Below, one piece after another: positions 1-8,544 of a DNA stretch of 64,000 nucleotides. Source of the stretch: Patiria pectinifera (lineage: Eukaryota > Echinodermata > Asteroidea > Valvatida > Asterinidae); NCBI GenBank assembly GCA_029964075.1, contig CM057147.1, positions 19,799,513-19,863,512 of the forward strand, read 5' to 3'. The notes beneath the pieces were generated by a model. That model was not told the DNA's origin, did no database searches, and saw nothing but the letters and a program-made list of their open reading frames with translations. Both the position numbers and the translations under genes were made by a program. Within the stretch, counting starts at the first letter, position 1; every line of letters begins with the position of its first letter.

Positions 1-250
1 GGTTGGGATTAATAGAGGGGAAAAGGACCATATTGTGATACAGACCTATACAGAGAGTCCCGTTTTTAGGGCCTCTTAGAATCTAGTATCAATTTCAAAC
101 ACATAAATTTCCTCTTCATGACAGAAATGAAAAATAATATAAGTATTAAAATATAAAGGTCTCTTGAGGTGGCAAAACCTTGAAAGCATAAGATTCCCAT
201 GTTCCCATATATTCCTGTGTCTGCACAACACAGTTTTAGCGCTATATGTC

Positions 251-566
251 GAATTCCTGATGAGCATTGGAGCTGGAGTTACTCAAACTAGCTTTAAACT
301 AAAATATGAAGAAAAAAATGATTTCAACGGCTTTTCCGAGGCCATTTTTTACAGCCTCTGCAATATTTTGGCTGCTAGACAAAAACCAGATGTGTGCCTC
401 CAGATTTAGTCCGAGTAACTTGGACCCAACTTATCGCCCTTTTAACATTCGGACATGGTCTGGTGACCTACTTGCCAGACCGTGTCTGAATGTTGAAAAA
501 GCGATAAGTTACTTGGACTACCACCAGCTCATATCATGTTGAATTCCTGATGAGCATTGGAGCTGG
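251..566. repeat. 26-bp direct repeat pair (251-276, 541-566)
   Basis: A 26-bp word beginning gaattcctgatgagcattgg occurs identically at 251-276 and 541-566. The interval between them holds an inverted repeat at 408-519, so the pair may mark duplicated flanks of an old insertion or one repeat family seen twice. No coding signal is seen in the interval. Confidence 0.6.
408..519. repeat. imperfect inverted repeat (MITE-like hairpin)
   Basis: The left arm, starting agtccgagtaactt, pairs with the right arm, ending aagttacttggact. The inner parts (aacattcggacatggtctgg against ccagaccgtgtctgaatgtt) also pair. One arm carries an extra run of about 10 bp. It looks like a small palindromic transposon remnant of unknown family. 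Confidence 0.55.
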
Positions 567-570
567 GGTT

Positions 571-665
571 GGAAAGATTCCCGTATCTGGCCATCGCTTT
601 TCACCCCGAGCACAAACCGTATGAGACTGGTCTGAAATTGAAAATTTCTGTGTTTTCTCAATTTC
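571..665 (+). mobile_element. half of a MITE of the 3330-3520 family
   Basis: It starts ggaaagattcccgtatctgg, nearly the terminal repeat of the element at 3330-3520. The later part (gagactggtctgaaattg... tgttttctca) is the reverse complement of that element's interior. Only this half is recognisable. Confidence 0.5.
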
Positions 666-1156
666 AAATAGAGGCCTATTTTAACATTTCCCTGCTTTTT
701 TGGTTCGCTCGGACCACGCCGCTGGGGGTACGGTACTTGCACTTGTACGCATGCGCATACTATCATTTCTTTTGCAACCGAAAATCATCGCTGCATCATA
801 TGCGTGCACGTTTCAAGTGTCAGGTTGGCTCAGTGTGAAAAGGGCATATTTTTCATCATTTTAGCCCCAAAACCGACAAAATCCAGCGATGCTTGTTCTG
901 CGCATATTATGTGAGTATGTCATGAGGTATAGTGCGGAGTTTAGGGGCAAACTGTGCAGCGGTTCTGTGGGAAATGTCTGCATTTTGATGGACGTTTTTG
1001 TACTTAATTAGTGTCTAGGAGTACTCACGTCTGACTGCAAAAAACGGTAGGAAAGTCACATTTTCTTTGAAAGTGTTTTAAAATTGCAACAAACATAAGT
1101 TTATCGGAGGGAAAAATGCTGCTTTAGCCTGCAAAAGTCACTTTGGTACATGTGTA

Positions 1157-1650
1157 AGGCCAAAAAAAAAAAGTCTCCGGTATGGAGCTTGCCCAAAAAG
1201 TGGTGCAGCGGTGACTGCTCTATGTTCCGACACCCCTATGCTCCGACAACCTAGATTGTGTTACTCCCAGTTAGGGTTAGGGTTAGGGTTAGGAATAGGA
1301 ATATGTGCAGTCGGAACATAGAGGTGTAACCGGTGCAGCGACGCGGCTTTTTTTTTTTTTACCTGATTTTTTTGCTTTAAATGTCGGCTGATGACTGCAA
1401 ATAGTGCCCGACTAAACTTAGTGTAAATGTATGGGAGTCCAGAGAGGCCACATAAAGCTTATTCTCGACCATAACCCAATCTAAAAACACGTTAAAATTG
1501 TGTAGCAGCAGAATTCCAGTCAAACCAGTGAGTTTGGCCATTTTGAAACATCATCTTTCATTGAAAAAAACCTTTTTCATTTTGCCGACGCGCATGGCTA
1601 CGGCGACGCGCGCGCATACCAGAAACCGGAGACTTTTTTTTTTTGGGCCT
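1157..1650. mobile_element. palindromic repeat element with nested insertion
   Basis: The ends are inverted copies: aggcc, an A-run and gtctccgg at 1157-1181, against ccggagac, a T-run and gggcct at about 1626-1650. A related copy lies at 54237-54321, where the sequence gtggtgcggcgacgcggc is uninterrupted. Here the equivalent sequence is split by a 121-bp insertion at 1211-1331. No coding capacity is seen. The family is unknown. Confidence 0.6.
1211..1331. mobile_element. 121-bp nested insertion with 9-bp target duplication
   Basis: The insert is flanked by ggtgcagcg at 1202-1210 and again at 1332-1340, a 9-bp direct duplication. The uninterrupted copy at 54.3 kb supports insertion. The insert contains a short gttagggttaggg run (about 1267-1291), and both of its ends carry the words ctctatgttccgac / gtcggaacatagag in opposite orientation. 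Confidence 0.6.
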
Positions 1651-1736
1651 AATGGACAGTCATCTGCAAAAGTAAGTTTTGAACAGAACTCGTAAAAAAA
1701 TAGAAGTGTCCTAAAGATAAGGATTACCCCTATATT

Positions 1737-1791
1737 ACTTCTGAAATCAGAAGGCTTCTCTAACGGAGAGAAGCCTTCTGATTTCAGAAGT
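1737..1791. repeat. perfect 25-bp hairpin
   Basis: The 25-nt left arm (1737-1761, starting acttctgaaatcag) is the exact reverse complement of 1767-1791. The loop is 5 nt, aacgg. Perfect pairing over 25 bp is far beyond chance. It could be a recently formed palindrome, a MITE core or a small-RNA precursor. No poly-T or other context decides between these. Confidence 0.75.
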
Positions 1792-1799
1792 ACCACTAT

Positions 1800-3329
1800 A
1801 TATGTTCTCAATGTCGCCAACTAGTTGGGGTGGTCGGAAAAAAAGGGAAAAGTTCCGCACTCGATCGTCAATTTATCTGCTCCCAAACATATTAATTGTC
1901 ACCTCACCTTGTCGTTTGAACCAAGAGAAATCCAGGAAGCTGTGTAAAGATGAAAAAAATTTACTCAAAATGTGTTTTTAGAGCACATTTTGGATGCACA
2001 CGTCGTGCAGAACTAACTTGAAGCAGCCGGTCAAAACTGATTGTAGTGGCTGAAAGCCAGCGGTACGTTATACGCATGACATCGACAACCATGACGTCGC
2101 ATGAGCCGGCCAATGATAGTGCAAAACGTCATTATGAATATTTATTTTCTTATGAATATTTAGTTTATTTCAATGGATACTTCAAAAACGTCCAAAGATT
2201 GATCATTGCAACAGCGATCGTGCGCGGACTTTATATCCCTTTTAAAAAAAATCCTCCAAAGCCTCAGGTTAGAAAAGGAAAAAAATTCGAGTGCAAAACT
2301 GAAATTCGAACCCGCAACCTCGCGGTGCAAAATCTTACTCTCTATCGACTGAGCTGTCGCACTGCTCGCTAAAACGTGTGGAAACAAATAATTATATACC
2401 TGCGTGCGTATCAAAAAAGTATCGTAGAGGGTGCTAAACAACGACTGCCGTAACGATAGCCACTTCGTACAATGATACAACGCTATGGGTTTCAACGCTA
2501 ATGTAAACAGTAAACGCAGTGCCAGTGCGTCTACGGGAGTGCGGACACGACGGCTACTTCTGCACGACGTTTCACTAAATAAAATAATGCAGATTTCACC
2601 AATAGCTATTAAAAACAACCAAATTAATGTTACCTTTAATTAAAACAAACTTGTAATAGTGATACTGACGTAATAAGAAAGTTTTCAGCCACTCAGAAGA
2701 ATACGGGTAGCGCCAGATTTTCAAGAGTCGCGTGTTTATGTTGTTGTTGAATGCTGCCCTCATGTGTCCCTCACATGCAAGCTGTTTCGAAACCTCGGCC
2801 TTCGTCGCAGGTTCGCAGCTTCATCATTGAACTGGCATCCTTCTTTTTTTAACGAGATGCCTGCGTCTCCCGTAACGGAAGCCCAATAATACCTATTTGT
2901 CTCTTCTTATTTGACACCCCACGCTTTCTGAGTAGCTGTGTGGAAATTACATGATTATTCTTCTTCAAATTGGTTTAATAGAACAAGCCGCAGAGGAATG
3001 AATCGAAATTTGGAAAACCCACATTTTTCTTTCTTTTCTGGAGGGCGCTGTTTACGCTGAACACTGGTTTTTCCTCTGGCTTTGATATTTTCCCCAGAAT
3101 TTATTTATGTGATTATTCAAGGCAAAGGAGTTGTTGAATATGGCTATTCATGTGGTAGGTACCCAAGATATTCTGGAAAATTATTTATATTTTTAAGTTG
3201 GACACCTCGTCGTAAGACTTTTTTAAACAAAAAGCAAAATGTGAAATCGCCCAGTTTCCGGACAAGTCTTCACAATATCGAATGGCTGCTGCTCGCTATC
3301 CCTATGGCTAGTGCTAGTAGGACTTTTTT
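1800..3329. other. non-coding stretch, nothing further recognised
   Basis: Apart from the tRNA-like segment at 2285-2372 there is no exon-like or protein-like signal. Composition is AT-rich with short open frames only. Confidence 0.5.
2285..2372 (-). repeat. tRNA-like (SINE-head-like) segment
   Basis: Read on the minus strand it has an A-box-like region (CAGCTCAGTCGATAGAG) and a B-box-like region (GGTTGCGGGTTCGAATTT) about 30 nt apart. The T-stem does not pair properly, so it is a tRNA-derived repeat, not a tRNA gene. A long minus-strand reading frame over 2160-2618 overlaps it and is not thought to be real. Confidence 0.5.
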
Positions 3330-3520
3330 GGAAAGATTCCCATATCTGGCCATCAATAATGTTTCCCTTCAGCGACCTATCAGCCATCAGAAAGTATGTC
3401 AAATTTAGCAGGGAATTTATTGGGGTATTTACTGAGAAAACACTTAGAAATTTTCAGACCAGTCTCATTCAGTCATTCAACACAGGATGACAAGTGATGG
3501 CCAGATGTGGGAATCTTTCC
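3330..3520. mobile_element. 191-bp MITE with ~28-bp terminal inverted repeats
   Basis: The start (ggaaagattcccatatctgg, then ccatca) and the end (tgatgg, then ccagatgtgggaatctttcc) are near-perfect inverted repeats. The interior tgagaaaacacttagaaatt is shared with the element at 4221-4424. No clear target duplication is seen because T-runs and A-runs abut the ends. Confidence 0.75.
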
Positions 3521-3837
3521 AAAAAGAATATGCTTCAAAAAGAATATGCTTAGGGTCCTGCTTTTTGAGAAAAAAAAGGAAGCGGGAGACCCTTCTTTTT
3601 TTTTGTCCTCCCCAATGGTCGCCCGACCGGGCTATTTTTTAAGATGGCTGCCATTTTTTTTTTTAAATGGCCGTCACTGGACTCGGCAAATTACATACCA
3701 GCTTTATATTGAAAAGTGTTTATAGCTCCATGATGCAACAGATACAATGTCACTGATGTCACTGTTGAAATATTTTTAAAAGTTTGGTTTAAAAAAGGCA
3801 GTGGATATTTTGCCGGAGACGGCGAATACAGGTCAAC

Positions 3838-3908
3838 TCGTACGCGAACCAACTCGTACGCGACCAACTCGTACGCGGGTCAATTCGTACGCGAACCGAC
3901 TCGTACTA
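3838..3908. repeat. short tandem repeat, actcgtacgcg units
   Basis: Five to six imperfect copies of a 11-17-bp unit containing actcgtacgcg lie directly before the LINE tail. Confidence 0.7.
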
Positions 3909-4205
3909 CCTAGGCTACACCGCTTCATAAACGACCCTAAGGATGTGTGCGGTCAAGACCTCCCACGAAAGCAGTGGACGACCCTTAACCATCTGAGGAC
4001 TGGAGTCGGACGCTATGGTACATCCATGAAAAGCTGGGGATTGGCAGACAGCACTTCCTGCGACTGCAGAGAACCAATCCAGACAGTAGACCACATCATC
4101 TCCACCTGCCCAAAACACCGGCCGCCTGATCAACCTGGAGGATGACACACTGGCCTGGCTCACCTCGACAGAGCTGCAAGTCTATAAAGGACATACATGT
4201 ACAAC
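3905..4205 (+). mobile_element. LINE 3' tail (Jockey/CR1-type C-terminal domain)
   Basis: The translation contains HLRTGVGRYGTSMKSWGL, then DSTSCDCREPIQTVDHIIS and TCP. This is the C-terminal zinc-knuckle-like block (R-L-R-T-G-x-G-R ... C-x-C ... H-I-x-x-x-C-P) that follows the reverse transcriptase in many LINEs. A following block, INLEDDTLAWLTSTELQV, matches the usual end of such proteins but lies in another frame, so the copy carries a frameshift. Everything upstream of the tail is missing: a 5'-truncated, dead LINE. Confidence 0.7.
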
Positions 4206-4220
4206 TGAAGAAGAAGTCCT

Positions 4221-4424
4221 GGAAAGATTTCCATATACGAAGTTCACTAATTTTCCTCTGTATTGACTAACAAGCCCCCAGATATCAATTTCATGTCATC
4301 AAAGTCAATTTGAGAAGTGAGAAAATACAAGCATTTTCTTAGAAAACACTTAGAATTTTTCAGTCCAATCTCATAGGGTTTGTACACAGGGTGTTGAGTG
4401 AACTTCGCATATGGAAATCTTTCC
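4221..4424. mobile_element. 204-bp MITE with 8-bp target duplication
   Basis: The ends ggaaagatttccatatacga and cgcatatggaaatctttcc are inverted repeats. The element is flanked by the identical 8-bp word gaagtcct at 4213-4220 and 4425-4432. The interior is shared with the element at 3330-3520. An 8-bp duplication fits hAT-type mobilisation. It sits just beyond the LINE tail. Confidence 0.8.
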
Positions 4425-4662
4425 GAAGTCCTAAATTAACAACGCAATCTCCAGGTGCGTCTTGCACGACATCACGCAGTACGTGCGAACCAAGCGCCAA
4501 TCTCCATAGAAGGAGTTGTGTACATCTTACTCGCAAGCTAGACACTCCATTATTTAGCTATAGAGGGGTGTTGAAAAAACATGAAGTGAACTTGTTGAAC
4601 AAAATCGGGGTTTTTTGACCGAAAAGTTTTGAATTCTTTTACCGAAAAAGTATTTATGAATG

Positions 4663-4783
4663 GGAATAAATATGTGCTTGGTCGGTATTAATCACTCTGT
4701 TTAAAAACTGGTTGGAGTCTGGGTGCTGATAATTACCCTCACCTTCGGCTCGGATTAAAACCGACCAAGCACACATTTATTCC
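4663..4783. repeat. inverted repeat, ~24-bp arms
   Basis: The left arm, ggaataaatatgtgcttggt then cggt, pairs with the right arm, accgaccaagcacacattta then ttcc, with one mismatch. The loop is about 70 bp. It is a MITE-like palindrome of unknown family. Confidence 0.65.
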
Positions 4784-5574
4784 TTTTAAACTGCATCAAC
4801 AGTAATAAGCTGATCTATGTTTGCACATGTGGTTAAACTACCATGGTTCACTCAGAAAATGTTGTAAATTCCTGATGCTTGAATTCCTAAACTCATTGGA
4901 CTTATTTATAGCTTTAACCATAACAGAACTCAACCCATCAAACCCCAACGACATGTTTTGTTGGAATCTGTCAGGATGGGTACAGTACCCCTAAACTGAC
5001 AGTCTTTTACATTGGGTTGGCACACCTCCAGAATCAAAGTCAGAAATATGTGTGTGCGCAGTTTCCCACATGGTGTTGGAATTTGCCAGGATGGGTATGG
5101 TTCCTAGTAAATCATGCTAGGGATTGAGGGTCAAAAGACTCTCTGAAATAAATTTCGCAATCAAACATTTGACTCAAGTATCCATTCTTTTGAGAATGAT
5201 TAGACACACTTTTTTGGCTTAAAATGTTTGAAAATGCACTTATTTTTAGCCTTCACAGTTTCAGTGCTGCTTCAAGACAACTGAGTATGCCGTTGCTGTA
5301 ATGTAATGGTCCCCTTGAATCTGCATGGAAAAAAAAAACCATGAAATAAATGTAATCAGTTGAAATTTATGTACCTTGTGAGCAGGTATGGTAGTTGTAC
5401 AAGGATTTGGGTGGATTATATCAAATGCCAACACTTCGTGCCTTTTAAAATAATTAATTGTGAACCTAATTTTATCACTGTACGTTTGTGTCGTAAATTG
5501 AATCTTTTGCAACCCTGCAGGTTTTAGTCTCATTTTATCAACCTTAACGACTTCACTCCACCATTTTTACCCAG
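4784..5574. other. intronic or intergenic DNA upstream of the first visible exon
   Basis: Two related words (gtcaggatgggtac near 4970 and gccaggatgggtatgg near 5085) form a weak direct repeat. No further exon of the downstream gene could be defended here. The branch and acceptor region ends ccatttttacccag at 5574. Confidence 0.4.
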
Positions 5575-8051
5575 GATGTCAACCAGATCTTCACCACATA
5601 CACTGACCCAGCACCCAACAGTGCCAGCCTGGTAACACACCTCATAGTCCCCCAGTCACAGCAGCCATCGGAGACGGACGCATCATCCCCGAGCTATGAG
5701 CAGACTGACGGGCAGCAGCCGCAGATCGAGTACCAGTACGCCTGCATCAATGATCCAAGCCAGTGCTCTGCCAATGGGGAAGGTAAGATGGTAAGAATAT
5801 TAACCCTGACCCTCCAAGAATCCTGCAGCATCTATCCAGAGGTTAGGGAGGATAATGCCACCAGCAGTGAAGGATAATTTATAGAAGAAGCTGACTAAAA
5901 GCCAAGAGGGAGGCATTTGATGCAAGGAAGAATTCTTCCCCCATCCCCCCCCCCACCCCCACAATTGATATATCATGAATCCATACAGAAGAAGGGAATG
6001 GGTAGACAACAGTATGTTTAAAACAGTTGTCTTTACTCTTGCGCTTGTTTAGTCATGAAATGAATAAAACAACCAAAATTTCAGCATTTTTTTGAGGGGG
6101 TTGGAGCGGGTGAGGGCCAGTGGATTTTACAAATTGGAATTTAAAGGTGCAAAGAGTGTGCCGTTTGTATTTTTAAGTTGATGGATTTGGGAGTATTCAA
6201 GAAGATTCTAAGCAAATTGAAAAAAAAAGAGTCAGGGTGGCAATACATTTTGAAAGCGGACTTCAACAGTTAATTAAATATTGGAATTTGTCCTTCACCT
6301 TGCCCACCTAATGTTAGGAATAAGGTTTGAAAAATGAGTGATTGCTTACACCCAGTTACATGAAATTATGTGTTCTTGACACGCACGGCATCTCTTGGGA
6401 CTTCCTTGCCTGTATCCTGTTTTTAAGGCTACAGATTATCTGTCCCATTGAAGCGCAACATACATGTCAACATTTCTACTCCATCAACTCCTGTCTTTCC
6501 CCTCTGTGTAGCCTTCACCCGGAGTGGCCTGAGGGACTTTCTATAATACAGGAATTAGTATCCAGGATAATTACTCAACCTTTCCCTCGACCATTCTGTC
6601 CTCTCTTAAACAGTTGTCCTTATTGAGATACCAGACGAAGGAAGCAAAGGGGATTTGGAGGACGAGACTTGCTACACAGAGCACAACTTGTCGCTGCTGC
6701 TGCAGGAGAAGGAACGTCTGGAGAAGACTCTTGAGGAGGAGCGGACCACGTGGGCCCAGACAGAGCACAGGATGAAAGGCACTATAGAAAGGCTTCATAC
6801 AAAGGTGAGTGGGCATTCCATCTGGTCTTGGTCTAAGAATGAGTTTGGATCTTGTTCCCTGAATGCAACAGGTATCAAAGGCGTCAATCGCTTCTCAAAA
6901 GTGGGAGGGGAGGACAAACCTTGATCAGAACTAATGCAGGCACACTAATGCGACTGCATTCTTTCAGTGGTCAGTTTCTGTCAGGATGCCAGCTGTGGGC
7001 GATCATGGTGTGCTTTGTTGTTGTCATTGTTCTACATTTTCTACACGTTCTACGTTGTTCTATGCGCTGACGCTGCATATCATGTATGCAGACAAACCGT
7101 TCCACACATTTTGTACACAAGCTCAGATGTGTCGTTTATCCTTGTGTAGAAGATCCGTGGTTGCACTCATACTCTAGTTGCACTAAATAACTGGGCAACA
7201 ACATATGTGCCTTCTTAAGCATTCATGCTCCAACTGCACACATCATCAAGTGCATCAATGTCAGACTTTGGTGTGTGCTGTCATGGTTGTGATTGGTTAC
7301 ACATCACGGGGCAGAGACTAATGGATTGGTCTATTAAAATTCCATCTGTAAACAAATAATTTCTCTGCCCATCCTTCTTGCCCTCCAGGTTGAGTATTTG
7401 TCCAACACAAACACGTCACTCAAGCAGCAGCTGTCCATGATTCACACGTCCAGTTTGAAACGTTACTGCAACACATGTCTGAGGAGCACACCCAGCTGCT
7501 GCACCACCATCTAGCACAGCTGCGGCTGTACGCTCAGGCCTGCGCATTATCCAAACCAGCCCCCGAGGAATCTGCAGCCGAATCTGCAGTCTTGGTACCA
7601 GACCTGGCCGACCAATCACAGGACATTTCACACATGGCCATGATGTCTTCCTCTGAGGACAGTCTTGGAGGATTCAGAGCCGCTTGGGAACATCGTGGAT
7701 AACCCCGGAGATACCATGAGACACGATGTCTTGCCTTTGGATAAGGACATTCAGTTGTCACCAAATGACATTCCATACCAACTGACAAGCGAGGGACTAT
7801 CACCAAGACATGCCACCTCTGTGTCGGGTCACATTTATCAATCAGGTACAACTCATCCACGTCACAACACAGGCTGTGATGTCACGCAACAGGATTTTCA
7901 CAAGAACAAAAGTTTGAAATTGGTTCTTTCCAACAGCACGCCAAAAATATTCTGCCCCGACGGCTTCGACAAAAGAATGTTTGAAGATGACATGTCAAAT
8001 GAGGGACCACTATTAAAACGTGGGAGAACTAACAGCCTGAAAGCCACTTAA
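5575..8051 (+). CDS. coiled-coil protein, last three exons (partial gene)
   Basis: Exon 1 is 5575-5782 (acceptor tttttacccag, donor GTAAGA, phase 1). Exon 2 is 6614-6804 (acceptor cttaaacag, donor GTGAGT). The final exon begins at 7389 (acceptor ttgccctccag). Exon 1 encodes a polar, Gln/Ser-rich segment (DVNQIFTTYTDPAPNSAS, EYQYACINDPSQCS). Exon 2 is acidic, then a coiled coil (LLLQEKERLEKTLEEERTTW) that runs into exon 3 (VEYLSNTNTSLKQQL). Exon 3 also encodes MSEEHTQLLHHHLAQLRLY and a basic end, GPLLKRGRTNSLKAT, stopping at 8051 just before an AATAAA signal. The frame shifts twice within exon 3 (about 7430-7475 and 7640-7700), so either an alternative acceptor at 7453/7454 and a stop at 7702 are used, or there are indels. 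Earlier exons lie outside or were not found. The family is not recognised; the composition suggests a nuclear regulatory protein, but that is a guess. Confidence 0.65.
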
Positions 8052-8054
8052 CTA

Positions 8055-8060
8055 AATAAA
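8055..8060 (+). terminator. polyadenylation signal AATAAA
   Basis: AATAAA lies four bases after the TAA at 8049-8051 of the coiled-coil gene. The spacing is unusually tight, but no better hexamer is nearer. Confidence 0.45.
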
Positions 8061-8064
8061 ACCG

Positions 8065-8140
8065 GACATATTTTGTAAACAGTGTACACTCAGTGTTGTC
8101 TGAGGGCTTAGTTGGGGGGGGGGGGACTTGAACTAATGAG
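8065..8140. mobile_element. fragment of the tRNA-core inverted-repeat element
   Basis: The sequence catattttgtaaacagtgta then cactcagtgttgtctgaggg matches the left arm of the element at 56274-56582. It lies at the same side of the PhnD-like exon copy as that element does at 56 kb. This indicates that the element was already in the intron before the exon was duplicated. Confidence 0.6.
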
Positions 8141-8167
8141 TTAAGTCTTCATGGAAGTTTGTCTTAC

Positions 8168-8318
8168 CTGAATGAAAAATTTTACCAAAGAAACTGGCCT
8201 TGGTCTCTCCTATCTTTTCGAGTTCTCGATGGGCAATCCCGAATCCGCTCAGTGAATGGGCGTCGTTGTAGGCCCAAACAGATCCACGTAGGTCCTCAAA
8301 CACTTTATATATCTATTA
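8168..8318 (-). pseudogene. duplicated PhnD-like exon, frameshifted
   Basis: This is a close copy of the exon at 56752-56900, including its donor (GTAAGA), its acceptor (TTTCAG) and intron flanks on both sides. The encoded core matches bacterial phosphonate-binding proteins: SVWAYNDAHSLSGFGI, then AHRELEKIGETKASFFGK. The exon is 151 bp against 149 bp in the other copy because of an extra TA within tatata near 8307-8312, which shifts the frame just after the acceptor. No neighbouring exon of the same gene was found. It is probably a dead segmental duplicate, though it could belong to a paralogue with exons outside the window. Confidence 0.7.
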
Positions 8319-8544
8319 CTGAAACATAAACGATGCAATTATTTTTAACATTGAAACATTCGGTCGTATGTATAAAAACTAGCATTTGCTTTTTTTTTTA
8401 CTATGTATTTTTAAGCATAACTTTTATTTGCGTGAATAAAAATGAGAGCAAATTCTTTCACTATTTGCTTCAAGCTAAAAGTATTTGCTTTTTTACTTTT
8501 TGGCTTTTGCTAGACTAGAAGTGTGGACTGGTTTCAAACTTGAA
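8319..8544. other. flank of duplicated exon, then AT-rich spacer
   Basis: About the first 45 bp resemble the intron beside the exon at 56.9 kb (taacattgaaacatt shared). The remainder is AT-rich, without features, up to the start of the satellite. Confidence 0.5.

Noticed and set aside
2160-2618. 152-residue minus-strand open frame
   Set aside because: It overlaps a tRNA-derived repeat and has no domain or splice context.
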